DNA of 64,000 bases, taken from NCBI RefSeq assembly GCF_019649055.1, contig NW_026570265.1, positions 372,001-436,000 of the forward strand. Reading direction: 5' to 3'. Shown here one piece after another: positions 11,274 to 28,100 of the stretch. Position numbers and translations under genes: made by a program. This DNA comes from Paramacrobiotus metropolitanus (Eukaryota > Tardigrada > Eutardigrada > Parachela > Macrobiotidae). Under the pieces are notes generated by a model, which saw only the letters and a program-made list of their open reading frames with translations, was not told the origin of the DNA and did no database searches. How positions within the stretch are numbered: the first letter of the stretch is position 1; every line of letters begins with the position of its first letter.

Positions 11274-13223
11274 TCACAACTTTTTACCCAACCCCAACTT
11301 TTTGCTTAGGCGTTCTTTGGTAGAGAATTTACCGGAACTGCTTGTTTTGGCAGGCACTGACGCACCGGTTGGTCGTTTACTGAATGGCGCGAGGGAAGCC
11401 CGCACTCGAGCAAGTTTGGCTTTAGGATCATCGTTAACGGGTTTCACTGTCTTTTTTACCGGAATGCTTTCCTTTATTTTTTCCACAACAAAGTCATCAT
11501 CGCCTTCCACGCTATCAGAAAACTTTACACAGACCAGCTTGTTGTTAATAGCCGCTTGCCGACGTATCCTGCCTGTTGCTGATGATACTTGAACAGGCTG
11601 CAAAGAAATGCTGTCCGTAGCCAGCTCATTCCGCGATTTCTTTGTGGAGTAATAGAGGAAACCATTGATCTGCAAGGTAAAAAATGAAAACTCATTTGAG
11701 CGTCATATCCAACTAACTAAATTTTATATTCACGCCGATTCACGGCTTTGCGATACAATAATCGATTTTATTAATCAATTGTTCATACCTCAGTACTTTC
11801 TTCTAATATTTCGGCTTCCTCGTCGCTACCAGTAGAAATCCTTTTGCGTTTCGCAGCGGGCTGTCTCTTCGATGCAGTGACTCGCTTTTTAGCACCAGCA
11901 GGAGGAAATGCACTTTCTGTATTATCGGTTTTTTCTACCGTCTCCTGAATCTCCAGTCTAGGATTTTCATCTGGTTCGGGAGAAATTTCTCTGAAAATAA
12001 GAACGTGCCCGAATGAAAAAAGAACAATTAAGTACTACTAACACTGCACCCAGTCATTACACAGTACATGACCGGAAACACACACCAGATTTGGTAAATT
12101 ATTTTAAGTATACCATCAAATTGTTACCAAAAAGGCTCTAGTTTTAAGTTTTCTAATTTCATACCGATAAATCGAAAACCGACAGAAAGCAAAAGCAAAA
12201 CTCATTTGTGCTGGCTGGTAAGCAACCTAATCCAATTGAACCCAGTTTTTTATACTTCGTAGTTCGTATCATTCGATATATAAAAAAGTCAGCAATTTAT
12301 CCAAAGAAAGTTGCACGATGGCAGAAAAATTTTTTTGAGCCACTAAAACAAGTGTGAGAGAACGTCCTCTCAGTTGGACCTTGTTGCTTGTGAGACGAAT
12401 ATGCTAAAACTAAAACTTTCAAATGTGAACTATGTAATGGTACTTAAACAATCCGTAATTCCGTACTCCTACGCATACAATATACTCACTTGTTTGCAGT
12501 CAGATCTGGTTTCGGATTGTCCTCTCGCATCACGTGAACGGAAGACGCTGATCCTGTGTTAAGAATGTTTTTCAGTAATCAATATAATGAGCAGTAAACT
12601 GTGAACAAAAACCCTACTGAAGTCGAACATGCAGAAATGCGTTCACCAATCGTCGTACTTTGAATCTTTAGTGTAAGCTTCTGCGTTGACGGTGGTATCG
12701 GGCTATTCGAAGTCCGAATAACGAGAGGAGTTGGACTGGGATTTAGACCCATTTCTCCAGCCGCGCTCTGAGCATTTCTCTCAATCGGGATTCTTTCGTC
12801 TGAAATTGCCACTGCATCGTCACACTGGAGATCGGAAGACGGAGGTTGTGGATAACTATCCGGAAAAACAATCCCCACATCGTGTGGTGGGAGGTTTTTT
12901 TCGGCAGAGGACTCGGGAGCTTCGGAAGAAGGGTGTACTGCATTGTTAGCGAATGGTTCGGGAGCAGCAATCGCATCATCATCGAAGACACTAACATTTT
13001 CATACAAACGTAATGTTTCTTGAGGCGGTGTGATGATATGATCCGTCGTATTCGTGGATTCCAGATCTTTTGTCTTCTCATCATTTTCAGAAACTAACAC
13101 ACGATCATAATCCAGATCTTCAGAAACTGTCGTCTGTGTCTTTTCTTCTTGTTGGTTAGATGAACATAACGGGATAGCTAAGGAATCGCAGACAGTAACA
13201 CAGCCAGAAACCGACATTTTCAA
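11274..13223 (-). CDS. Intrinsically disordered, probably nuclear protein of unknown family
   Basis: I do not recognise this gene. Four exons can be read: 13223 to 12647 (or 12659), 12553-12490, 11990-11789 and 11669-11274. Their phases agree when the first exon leaves one base over. Exon 1 is acidic, Ser/Pro/Thr-rich and without predicted folds. Exon 3 carries basic clusters (KKRVTASKRQ, AAKRKRIS) that look like a nuclear localisation signal. The last exon has a basic C-terminus rich in Lys and Ser ending KKLGLGKKL, with several SxKxR-type patches. Start is either ATG 13223 or ATG 13217. The exon 1 donor is ambiguous (GTGAAC or GTACGA). Composition suggests a chromatin- or spindle-associated protein, but no domain proves it. 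Confidence 0.6.
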
Positions 13224-14030
13224 ACAAGAATTACTACTTATAACTTATGCCTTATCACTGACAACTTGCTGGATAATCTTCGGATTTGACAACAGCAGTT
13301 GTAACAATATAATCCAATCGAATCAGATGGTAAAGCCGCAAATGATGAGTACCAAAACCTTAGTAATAAATCGCAATTGAAGAATGTAAACAATTATAAA
13401 TCGCACATCTTTTTAAAAAATTACGAAAGAATTTTGAAGAAGTACGAAATCTGACACATACGTATATTAAATTATTAATGCTGCCGCTCACGTAACCCCA
13501 CACCGAGCCACACGCAGCGGTGGTGTTGTCTGCTTTCGCCGTTTTTGTAACATTCTGTTTCTTTTTCTTAAAATTAATAACTAAGTTCCTGTTTTACTAG
13601 ACCGCGTGCGATGACAAAGTGCTGCTTGTGGCAAAATTCAAAATGCACCATTAATTGGATTTACGCCCATTTTTTTACTGGAATTTTCAATATTTTTAAG
13701 TTAAGCAGTTTGACATGGTAAAGGTGCTGTGCGACTGAAAAAAGGCAGTAGCAATATGCATGGAGAAACATAAATTCAAAGATTGTTATTCGTAACTGCT
13801 AGACAACGGGAGTACGGCACGACGACACAGTAGATTTGAATTTCAGACACTCTCGGCATCTCCCGAAGACGGAAAATGAAAATTCCAAAAATTCGGTTTT
13901 TTGGAATTTTCAGAAGATGACAGGTTCAGCCAAAATGCTTAGCCTGGCAAATTTCCGAGCCGAGCTAAAACTCTGACCAATCACAGCTTCCTTGGCGTGA
14001 CGTCAATTTCAATTTTCGGTAGCACGATCA
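13224..14030. other. Intergenic, no gene recognised
   Basis: AT-rich DNA upstream of the disordered-protein gene. No coding signal or RNA gene seen. A 47-bp dispersed repeat begins just beyond it. Confidence 0.5.
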
Positions 14031-14031
14031 T

Positions 14032-14078
14032 TTTCGACTTCCGGTTGCATTTTGCTTTGGAGCAAATCGCACTAGGTA
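14032..14078 (+). repeat. 47-bp dispersed repeat, copy 1
   Basis: Begins TTTCGACTTCCGGTTGCA and matches 35616-35662 in the same orientation with two mismatches over 47 bases. It lies just upstream of the PSMD6-bearing duplication; the second copy lies between FNTB and MCM4 with no pseudogene next to it. Confidence 0.8.
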
Positions 14079-14130
14079 CACTGTTCCTTCTGCGACTACC
14101 GTTAGCTGTTGCATAGTACATTAATATGGC

Positions 14131-15570
14131 GGTCCGTTTGGGTCAGCAGCCGTTTTTCAAGTTTTCGAGTTTTCTCGTTTGCCAGTTTGTCGGTGGTTTG
14201 CACATTTTCACGATTCGCACGTGTGCACGATTTCATGTATTGACGTGCGCACATGTGCACAATTTCTTGATTTTCAGTTTTTGATACTGTTGGTGTTCTT
14301 GATTTCAGGTTTTCGTGTTTTCAGTTTTTGAGACCTTGATTAATGATTTTTTTTTTATTTTTGATTTTCATTTTTGCGATTTATTATTATTTTTTGATTC
14401 AGATCCTTTAATCCAGAAAATTCAGTTTGGCCGCGGTGGTTTCATCCCGAAATTCCTAGTTGGCATTCCGAGAACTTTTTCCTGGAATTCCTGATTGGCA
14501 TTCCGAGGACTTTTTCCTAAAAGCCCATGCAAATAAGGCCGATTCCTTCGCCGTTGATCTGTTTGAATTGATGGTGGAATTTACTGGAGGCTCTCAGGCT
14601 CACTAAGATTTTTTCTTTTTGCATCACATTAGATCGAAATTCAAGCACTGTTTTGTTGATATGCAGCCCGTGACGAAGTTCAGCCCCACTGCCTACAAGA
14701 TCAGCATGCGTTCCATGTCCAGCGCTGTGCATATGCTCCAGGATCGTCTGTCTGTGTTATGCCAATACATGGCCACCGTGGAGCAGAAACAGTTGCCACC
14801 GGACAATAATTATTGGGTAGCATGAATTTGGAATTGTAATGCTACCTGCGTGTTTTCTTTGACGTTAAAAAACGTATGGTTTAATGCGGACACTTCTTCG
14901 CTTAACCAACTGTGGCAGAAGAACGAGCAGAAAATTAAAAAACTTGACGCGGCAATTTCGGATGTTTAAAGAATTTCGGATCTGTCAAAGTTCGCGAAGC
15001 GTACCTTGCCAAGTTTAATAATCTTTCCCGCACTGGAGACAAGGTGGGGGAATGTTTAAAGATTTCTCATGCTTGAGAATGCATAGCTTGTTTTGCACTA
15101 GGAAGGGGCTGAAAGTGCGTTTCGACAGCGCTTTGAAAAAACCGTAAGTCAAGGCAACAAACTCGATCCGATTTTCCAAATTGTCCGTATCGGTATCTTC
15201 TTTGAGGATTTGGATTTAACCGCACACATTTTGGATAAAGCATGGAGGTGCGTACTGCTTGGCTTCGAAGTGGTTAAGAAGTTTCTGCGCATATCTGTTA
15301 TGATTTTGCCAATTATTATGATCGGTTTTCTTTTTTTATGCACAGTCTGCTGGAGCAGGGCGGTGATTGGGATCGACGAAACCGGCTAAAGGTGTACGAA
15401 GCATGAAGATGCTTGAGTTTCCAAAAGCCACCATTAATTTTCTGGACGCAGTTAGCACATTTACCTGTTCGGAGATACATATTAGACTACGATACCTACG
15501 TGGCGTATAACGTCATGTGCGCGATGCTGACGCTGGAACGAGCGAAACAAAGAAAAAGTTAAAAGTGGTG
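14131..15570 (+). pseudogene. PSMD6: PSMD6 (proteasome Rpn7) pseudogene fragment inside duplicated segment, copy A
   Basis: PSMD6/Rpn7 is a PCI-domain lid subunit of the 26S proteasome. From about 14910 this strand encodes broken pieces in order: QKIKKLDAAISD, then AYLAKFNNLSRTGDKV, then across an intron-like gap ending in an acceptor near 15346 the block [17 protein letters not shown], then FLDAVSTFTCSE and YDTYVAYNVMCAMLTLER. Frames change and stops intervene, so it cannot encode a full protein. Upstream (14620-14825) is a coding-like stretch FVDMQPVTKFSPTAYK, then VHMLQDRLSVLCQYM and KQLPPDN. It weakly resembles the region after the MPN domain in CSN6/Rpn8/eIF3f proteins, which I rate as tentative. 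The whole block, including AT-rich low-complexity DNA at 14131-14500, has an inverted partner at 29537-32390. Confidence 0.8.
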
Positions 15571-15606
15571 ATAAGGATCTGATTGTGGTATTAAATTTTT
15601 TTTGTA

Positions 15607-17397
15607 GTGACCACTTTTTTACGTAAAATTTGGTATGGATACTCACACTTTCGCTTAAAAAAGGATAGTTGCCTTATTAAACAAAGTTGTACGAGTACTA
15701 TTCAATTATCTTATTATGACAGGACTGCTAGTGTAGAGCACTCGCCAGCATTTTTGTTTGTTATTGTTACGGGAAATTATTGTTACGGTCAAGCATGCTG
15801 CCGTTCTTCCGATCATTTCGTTCGGCTGTGGTACTTTTGGTATGTTGACAGATACTTTGTATTGATTATCGTTAATACTGTGGCTGTCTAATCCTGTTAT
15901 TGGGGGTTTCCGAATAAAACGTTTAATGACTTTCGGGTACTGATAGATCGATGTCGGAGAGTTGATAAAAGCTGTAATTTCAAAACTTCACAGCGCAAGC
16001 TGGCGAACTGCATTAAATAGGAAGTTTAAAATTTAATATGCTTGTCTGTTTACGATTTTATGTGGCTGACGGCGACGGCGTTAAATCCAGTCCCTCAAAT
16101 TTTATTCCGCATTTACTGTGTTACCTTTTAAGCGCGCATTCATTATTACGTGTTTGTTGTACATTGATTACTGCTACACATTTATGGCATTAAAATTTAT
16201 GTTTTTAATAGGTTTGTCCACGTTTTTCAGCTAGTCATTGTGTTGGTTTTACTGATGTGCATTGCCAGTAAATACTATTGCCGCCGGTGGATGCTGATTA
16301 ACCGAGAACGATCCACGATTGTCGTTTACCGCTCACCGAATGTTATGGCTTATCACGGTCAGTATTCAAAAAAATCTACAGTGAATAGATACCCTAGCTG
16401 TTCGCGTGTTCTGTTGTCGCTATTTCGAAAGACAGAAGTCTGCTGCATATTGTATCAGTTTCCTGCTTTGTACGGTTTCGCAGACAATCTTAGGGTCGAT
16501 TATTATGCGATTACTATATTATTACCATAGAAAACACGCAAACTGTTAATCTAAGGATAGTTACGTCAGTAATTTCAGTAGGATACTTTCACGATTTTTA
16601 TAGCCAAGTGCGCACTGGGCATCTTATGCTAATTCTGACCAATGGGAACAGTCAGATGTACCGTTCAGATGTGATGTTAAATTTTATACTTCGAAGTACC
16701 TTATCGTCTGCTTAAGACAAGAGGTTATTACTGCATGCAGTCGTTACCGTCGCAAACATACGAAATCTTACGGCAGATTAATTGTACACCTACCGCTCTG
16801 CGTGCTTGAAGCGGTATAACATTATTTACTTGAGAGTGTTTGTGTGAGCGAAGCTTATTATGTACAGTACCTTTCCTCTGTTGTACTTGTACCTTGTTCA
16901 TAGAAAATTGAGCGTACTTGCAGATGGGTGAACATTTAAGTGAGTGTATTGTCACGACTTGAAGGTGGCGTAATATCTTTAATATTAACCCGCCACTGAG
17001 GGCGCACAAAACCAACTAATTATCGGCAACATAGCAACACAGGCAGACTGCTTCCGCAGTTGCCATGCTGGACACACAGGTCACAGCGGACACAGTATCT
17101 CGTGACATAGTGCCACTACACTACGCCACAAGTACCTTTCCTCTGTTGTACTTGTACCTTGTTCATAGAAAATTGAGCGTACTTGCAGATGGGTGAACAT
17201 TTAAGTGAGTGTATGAAGGGTTTTCAGCAACAAAAAAACAGCTGCTAAATGACGCTTTTCTTTGTTGCGTAGTGGGTGAAGCCCATCCGAGTTTTTATCC
17301 TCGTGCCGACGTGCAAACAACAGCTGTTTATCCTACATACACCGGTCCGGGAACAGGCGGCCTGACCTTTCTAGCCTTACCCGGCGGCGGAAAGTAA
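15607..17397 (+). CDS. VOPP1/WBP1-like small single-pass membrane protein (5' end unresolved)
   Basis: Three exons join cleanly: one ending 15839 (donor GTATGT), 16212-16357 (donor GTCAGT) and 17273-17397. The protein has a Cys-rich lumenal end (GNYCYGQACCRS), then RLWYFWF directly before a TM helix (LVIVLVLLMCIAS), then a Cys/Arg juxtamembrane patch (KYYCRRW) and a Pro/Tyr/Gly-rich cytosolic tail ending LALPGGGK. Human VOPP1 has the same order, including CCxxxCC-type cysteines and RLWYFWF at the membrane. VOPP1 is an endolysosomal protein that binds WW-domain proteins through PPxY motifs; I see no intact PPxY in this tail. The frame is open upstream to 15607, but the signal peptide exon is not identified. 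The second intron contains an 84-bp direct repeat. Confidence 0.65.
16866..16949 (+). repeat. 84-bp perfect direct repeat, copy 1
   Basis: Identical to 17131-17214, separated by 181 bp. Both lie in intron 2 of the VOPP1-like gene. Perfect identity implies a recent duplication or a repeat-induced assembly artefact. Confidence 0.9.
17131..17214 (+). repeat. 84-bp perfect direct repeat, copy 2
   Basis: Second copy of the unit at 16866-16949. It ends 58 bases before the acceptor of the last VOPP1-like exon, so the duplication does not touch coding sequence. Confidence 0.9.
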
Positions 17398-18300
17398 TGG
17401 TCGGCTGCCGGAGAATCCAAAGGGCCGCATCCTGCTCCACAGCTCCTTGCAGCGATTTGTACAAATAGTCGCTTATTTTGCTGATGCGTTTTAAAGTAGA
17501 ACTTGCACGGCCACGTCGCTGAGTTTGATCTGTCATTGGTGTTTTTTTTATTTTCCAAACCATCCGTGTGGGGTGGCTTTGTAAGTTATTTACAGTGTTG
17601 GGGTTTTATTGAACGATGTGGTGCTACATGCCGCTCATTATAAAACTTTTACTAAGTAATAAGGAACTATTTTTCCGTATTGTGAAGTTATAATAAAAAT
17701 AACGGAATAAAAAATTTCGACAACAAGTGGAGAAAATGTCGGAAATATATAACGTTGCACTGGTTTTGACATTAATTTGGCTGGATTTGGGATACCGGTT
17801 CGAACCTTTGACCAGTGACAGAATGTTTCGAAAATATAACAGTGTATTTCCTCTTACTTGTTAAATAATGTAGCTTCGAAGCCATTCCGGACGTAAATAT
17901 AGTATTAAATCTACGGGACACGTATTAACATAGGTGAAACAGTATCTTAAAACAGCGGAAAGGTCACAAAAGCGTATAGCATCTTACGATTTTTTATTTC
18001 AAAGTATGGCGTAATATGAGTTCCGGTAACTGACGCATGGCAGATAATTTGTGAAAGAAACGGCTACGCCATAAAACGAAAGGAGCAGTATCTGCGAGAA
18101 GATATGATGCAAATTTTGTGCTCATCTCTCCAAAGTCTCCACTCTCTCCAAGTATCGTTACGTTCAATGTGTTGTTTACCGAAACTATGAAGAAACTGCT
18201 CACAATGGCGCAAATGTACCTTAATGTTTCGACATCCATTAACGACAATAAAATCAGTACATAAAGAATAGAAGGTGCTTATTAACAACTTCCGTATTTT
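17398..18300. other. Intergenic, no gene recognised
   Basis: Lies between the VOPP1-like gene and the convergent integrase gene. Minus-strand open frames at 17994-18288 have no recognisable domain. No terminal inverted repeat for the integrase was seen here by eye. Confidence 0.5.
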
Positions 18301-20110
18301 TCACAGATTCAATGGAAAGGTTTGATGCAACATTTCTTTGGCCGCTTGAAACAAAGGAATTCCGTAAAATCGGTCCTCTTGAGTAATGTCCAGATTGGCT
18401 AAGACGAAGGCAGCTTCATTAGGGTACAGGCTGACAATATCAAAAACGGGGACAGAATCTCGTGAATGCGCCGCATTATTCGTTATGAATTCCGGAAAAT
18501 TTTCAGGGATATCTACATTGGATTGCGGCAAAGGATCACCTAACATAACTTGCTGTAAGGAAAATCCTTTTAGCTTCTTTTCCCGGCATCCAAGAGTGAA
18601 AATTTGCCGAGGAGACATATTACGTTCGGTTTCCAGTTTATGGTTGTTAAAAAAGGAGATGAAATTATTCAGCTTCATTTGGATTCGATCCACAAAAATT
18701 AGATGCAGAAGCATCACGTCTCGCTGGCTGTTAATATCCAGAATTCCCATGTTTTCCATATGTATAAAAACGGATCGAAACAATTTCAGTACAACCCGTC
18801 CCAGATCGCGCCACAACCGTTCAGTGCGCTGGATGTGAACGGAAGGCCCTCTAATAATACTTCCACGATTCGGACCCATGTAATGCTCCATCCAGCGGGC
18901 AACGCCAAAATTTTCCCCTATGAAATTTTCATATTTAGAAAACTGCAACTCACTATATATGTACTTATTGTGCTACTCACCGCCGCAATCTGTGCGAACT
19001 CTAGATGGCACTCCGGATGACGCGCAGGCATTGACGAAAGCTTGCAGAACTGTACTCGCACGGTTATTTGTCGCAGCCAGTAGCGAAACGACAAACCTAG
19101 AGTATCCATCAATAATTCCGTGCACAACAATACCCCATCGAACCAGTTTATGATTGCCATCCAGGTGCCACAATGCGTTCGGCCCGGGATTTGAATACTG
19201 CCGGCAAGGAACAAATCGGAAAAAGCGCATGGCAACGGCAAACGGATCCAACCGTCTCATGGAACTGATCACCCTGTGACGTGGCAAAGTTAATCCATTA
19301 GACTTTAACTGCGCCCGTACAAATCTGTATCCCACATTTGGAAAGGACTCCAAAATTTCAGTAACAGCAATATCCAGGTCATCGTCAGCAACCATGGAGT
19401 TCTAAAAAGTAAACTGGAAAGCTGAAAACACAATACGATTGCATTACGATTACTGTTCAATGATTTATAGTACGAAATGTATCGTACCAATAAAACATTT
19501 GTCATATGGATTTTCATCAGAACTAAGTGAAAGCTTTCTCGATAATAACTTATTAATACATTTTTAATATTGAATTCTGTTTCTTAGATGTACCAATAAA
19601 AGGGTAGATACAAAGTCTTTCACTGTACCTTCCTGTTTAGATCTGCTTCTTGCAACCGGCGTTGGACCGTTTTTGGCGAAATTTCATAGAATGCCGCAAT
19701 ATCTTTCACAGTAAAACCGTCGAATCTCAGCTCCGCTAGATCATCCTCTGGTATCATAATCTTGCCTTTGTAACCCGTTTGCACAGCCAACTGGGAATCC
19801 ATGGCGCCTCCATTTTCGTCTTCTCGTAACAAAGTGCGCAAACCAGTGGAATGTTCACATAGAACATCAAATAATCGCTGAGCTTGGACAGTCTGATCTT
19901 CAGGAAAACTTTCAAAACGTCTCTCGTATAACTGTAAATTTGATAGATCTATTTGGACTGTCTAAATGGCTCGTGCACTTCGAATTACCCGATCATGTAT
20001 TCAATCTGAGTAACAGTCCCATCCACACCATCCCGATCACCGTCTGCGGAAGCTAGCAGCCTCGTAGAACGCCTTATAATAGAATCAGCATAATTAAAAA
20101 ACTGTTCCAT
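18301..20110 (-). CDS. DDE integrase (rve-type) with N-terminal helix-turn-helix, intron-containing
   Basis: This resembles the rve/integrase-core proteins spread through animal and fungal genomes, which derive from a transposon integrase. Exons: 19401-18981 and 18917-18301 are firm, 19629 to about 19960 is likely, and a first exon at 20110-19986 (MEQFFNYADSIIRRS) is probable but its junction phase is unresolved. Order: a helix-turn-helix (FTVKDIAAFYEISPKTVQRRL), a linker with an HTH-like EILESFPNVGYRFVRAQL, then the catalytic core. The three acidic residues are present: LWHLDGNH, RTDCGGEN (rebuilt across a 63-bp intron with GTGAGT donor) and the Glu in QRTERLWRD. GPNRGS precedes the last motif, as in the family. 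No stops or shifts interrupt the core. No terminal repeats were found, so it may be domesticated or a 5'-diverged element. Confidence 0.8.
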
Positions 20111-20491
20111 GTCTGGGCGCAAAGATACGGCGCAAATGGCACAGATTTATTTTATGTAATATTTCTTTAATAACGGCATACTGTTTGCAATTAAAAACAA
20201 CTGGAACACGAAAGAAAAAGCGGCAAGAGAGATTCGTTTACAAACAGCCAGCCAGAGGCGGAATATTCAAGATTTGCGTTTTACCATAGGACTAATGAGG
20301 GCGCATATACAAGTATAACAGGGTTTCACTGTTATGGTTTCACTTGCCAGCTACGAGTGTAACTAAGCAGTTAAATTTTTGTAGTCTGGATCTGGTTATT
20401 TTGGAAATCCGTGTAAAATAGGGAAATACTACGTCTCACCGAAACTTAGATCGTTGCTTTGCAAAGGGAAGCACATAACTGAAAGCGTTAT

Positions 20492-24172
<3,681 letters not shown>

Positions 24173-25102
24173 TCAAAATGCTCCAGTTTTCGTTCACAGT
24201 TTTGACTGTCTTCATTCACTGATTTTTCGTTGAATTTTCTTAATAATTGGGATTTTTTATGGGCATTCTGTGTTGTGTCTGATTTTTAAGCTTGTTTTCA
24301 GAATTCCTAGTGTGTTTATTTGCAGTTTGTAGCATGATCGTCTTAATAAAGCTGATGGGCTTTTACGATATTCGTTGATTTCGTTTTACGGTATTCCGTT
24401 GTTTTATTCAGTTTTGTGTGTTGGCGTTAACAAAAATATTATTCGCTCAAAACTCTGCGTAGTAAAAAGGTTTAACACCTACCAGCTTATTTACAACAAG
24501 GATAGCTAGTTATTTTGCAATTTCACTTGCAACTTTTAGCTACTAACGGCGAAATTTGCTACCGGACTCCTGTTTTTCTACAGAAATTGCACAGTTACCA
24601 TAAATACATACTCCTTATGACCTTTATTGGCTTTTAATGCGGTTAACTCGCCTGTAATAACATTTAAGATGCAGAACAGACCACACTTTTCTACGCGCAC
24701 ACAAAAATAGCCCAAAAATCGTCCATTCTTTGAAACATTAATTATGGAATACCGAATTTTCAAAAATTCATGATGCTTCCTTAAACTGCTTTTATTTTTT
24801 ACTGCAGATTTCACATCAACTGTAATTTTGATATCATTAACAAATCGCCGTAAACCGCTTTCGCAAATCCATATTTTTCTATCAAATGCGGTTTATCCTG
24901 AATTCTAACAAAAGGATTAAACGAAAGCAGAACCGATAATTTCAAGTAGAAAATGCAGATTCTTCATGTACAGTCGGCTCCGTTGATTCACGATTCTCCA
25001 TCCATACACCACCCGTCACCTAAGATCAAATTAAGATAGTATGTAATTAATGAAATTTATTGTAAATGCCAACGGGAAAAAAACAGAATTTACTTACGTC
25101 AC
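24173..25102. other. Intergenic, no gene recognised
   Basis: AT-rich stretch after the truncated ABCC pseudogene, where Walker B and the H-loop exon would be expected. I see no trace of them, nor any other gene. Confidence 0.55.
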
Positions 25103-28100
25103 TTAGTTAAACTGAAAAGAACCTTGCTCCACAGAAACAACCGCAACACTTGCAATACATTGGCGAATACCAGCAAGCAATTTTTCTTGAGATGAACAGC
25201 CGGTTGGCAATGTAAGACGATTAAAACATGTGCAAGCTGTTGGCAACCAGTCTGCATCCAATTCGGGGCTGAATTCTATACGGATTGGTGTTCTCGGGGC
25301 ACAAATAGAAGCCGTAATGAAACGCAATAAGTGCTGACGTTCAACACAGGACAAATCGTTGGAGACGAGACTTTCGAACCATTCGAAGACGATTTCCTTA
25401 CTGAATTTCCAAATGCCAGATCCAAAGTTTGGTGGCTCAATCTTGCTCAGCAGATCATGGGCAGATGTAACCGCCCAAAAAAATGATTCTTCGAGATCCT
25501 TCCAATAAGAGATCAGCCGGCGTATTTCCTTACACATGAAAACGTTTGTATGTACACCAGTAAAGATAGGTATCATGATGTTATACATATGCATTGCATT
25601 TGCAGGAATTTTCGGTACTTTAATTGTAAGCTTAAGTAATCCAAGCACTCAGAGTTTCTTACAATGAAAACCGGTTGTACGTACCCGTTCCATGCTACCG
25701 GACAGCATTCCTTCCAGAACGTACTTGACATTTGCTGCTCTTTTTTCAACCAACTCATACTGCGCCAGGTGACGACAAAATGTTTCTCTTTCCAGCTTCG
25801 CCATACCGGAAATCTAGAATAAAATAAAAAAACTGAATAAAATTTAAAAGCTTTTTTTCAACTTCTAGAATTTATTTTGTTACACAGATACACAGACCGC
25901 CTGTTTTCTTTGAACCTACGTTAAACGATGGGTTTAATTCTGACCATTCCACGAAAAAAGGTACTTGAGTAATCACAATATCTCCACTGCCCATAAGGAT
26001 ATGGCTTATCATCTCTCCGACGCTCTTTTTGAAATCGTGGATATCATTCAATTCCACTGGTAAACCCAACAGTGCACGAAAAACCGAATTATTCAGCCAC
26101 ACTGGAGATGGTGCGTAACGAAGAATCGCCTCACGCAAAGCAAATCCCATACATCGCAACAAGTTTTTTCCTTCGTCGGACATAACAACTGAACTCGTTA
26201 ATAATACTTTGCAACCAGCTTCCTCAAAAACGGTTGATCCTAGCTCATCCAGTTTAAAATGGCGGAATGCTTCCCACAGGACGGTAAACAGTTCTTTGTA
26301 GGGTCCGCCCAAATCACAAGCACTGTAGCCAACATAACCAGTGTTTCGATTGCCTCCGTAAAAAGTAGCGTCAAAGGTCACTCGCCATGTAGCATTGCAA
26401 AAAGATGAACTAAACAACCTCACAATCTTATTTAACGGAAAATGTTGACAACTTACTCATTTCTCCTGACTTTAATCCGGCCACCAAGCTCCAGATTAAC
26501 CCTGTGCGCGGTATAACATTCAATGAAAACGCGGACAAGAGTCTCTAGATCACAAGCATTCCATTGAAAAACAGCTTCCGATAGGGCCGATGAGTGGGAG
26601 CCAGTAACAGCTTGACACACCATTTCCCGAACAGCCTCTAAATCTGGGTGTTCCGGACTCGGAGGGAGAGGGTCAACTCGCATCATCACTTTTATCGGTG
26701 TTCTGATTACGGTGTGATTACCCAGGTTGACGGCATCGACGCCACCATCACTAACACTTTGGGCTGAGTTAATTCCTTCATCGCCATCCACAGTTGTCGC
26801 TCGTATGACAGACCCGGAGTCACCGGTAGACGGCGATCCAATAACGTTTTCAGCATCGTCCTCTACAATAACGACATCTTGCTGTGGCTGTTCAGTGCGA
26901 TTCACTACAATCTGACGGGGAGAATCCGGAAACTGTGTAGTGTCGAATTCACTGGAAGACCCATAGCCATACGAATTCCTCGGATCCCTGGGCCGTGATT
27001 TGGCTGGAGCTCTCGGACGGGAGATGAGTCTGAACTGTCCAAATCAACATCGACATTCATTTGGTCGTATGAGCGGCGTCGTGACCCTCGTGAGGTCGAT
27101 GGTTCACATTCCGGCAACATCTGCGGAGATACGGCTGCACTCCCGCGGCGCACTTTCTCTGCATTGCATAAGAATAACAGAATTTGATATAACCTCTTAA
27201 TGCATAACTACAAATTTTTTATTATTTTGTTACCTTCGACGTTTTTTACTTTTAAATCTTCAACTTCTACACCCCGCATCTACAAAACCCAAGTCAAATG
27301 GTCAGAACAACTGTATTGCAGTCAAATTAAAAAACGGTAAAATTCCACATATAATGTACGAGTACAGTACTTAGTACTTACTTCAGCAAACTGTGCAACA
27401 ACATCATACGGCACAGTGATAGCGTTCGTCGCTGGGACGATAAATAAGTAGGGATTTAACTCCGTTCGTTTTTTCTCCGTGTACCTAGAAAGAACGAAGA
27501 AAATATAGAAGGAAATTTTGCTTTTAAGCTTTACGGTAAAAACGGGCAAGCTTACGACTTAAAATTTTCCCAAGCACTGGGAGCGTTAAAATCAACCGGA
27601 AACAGATAATTTCCCTCTGCTTTTCCGTCTTCCATTCGAGTAATAACAACCCAGTCTCGGCCCTGAAGTACATCACTGAACGCCTCCGTCACACGTCCCG
27701 AATTTCTTCCATGGTTGCATTGTTGCATGTAACTTCTCGAATCAGGTTAAAGTGCTTCATCAAATCGATCTCATTGAAATGACATCTGTTAAAATCACCA
27801 AAAGCATATTATTGAGTAAGAACCTTGAAGTGTCCTAAGTAAGTAAGATTGCACCAGCGTCCTATTACTGCAGTGCATTGAGAGTACACCTTTCATTTTC
27901 GCTTCGTAAATCAGTATGCTTCGTAAAAACTTGTCAACCGGCTCAGTATGTTCAGATACAAACATTTTAAAATTACACAATAATTGCGCTTAATTTGATT
28001 ACAGTTTGGCTTCACTTACGCATCCATTCCACGTGCAGGAATAACGTTAAACTCCGTTTTGCGAAAAAGGTGAACCATGAATACATGTTTTTGTAGAACA

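Noticed and set aside
17328-17563. Pro-rich minus-strand open frames
   Set aside because: They overlap the last VOPP1-like exon on the plus strand, which has phase-correct splicing and family resemblance.
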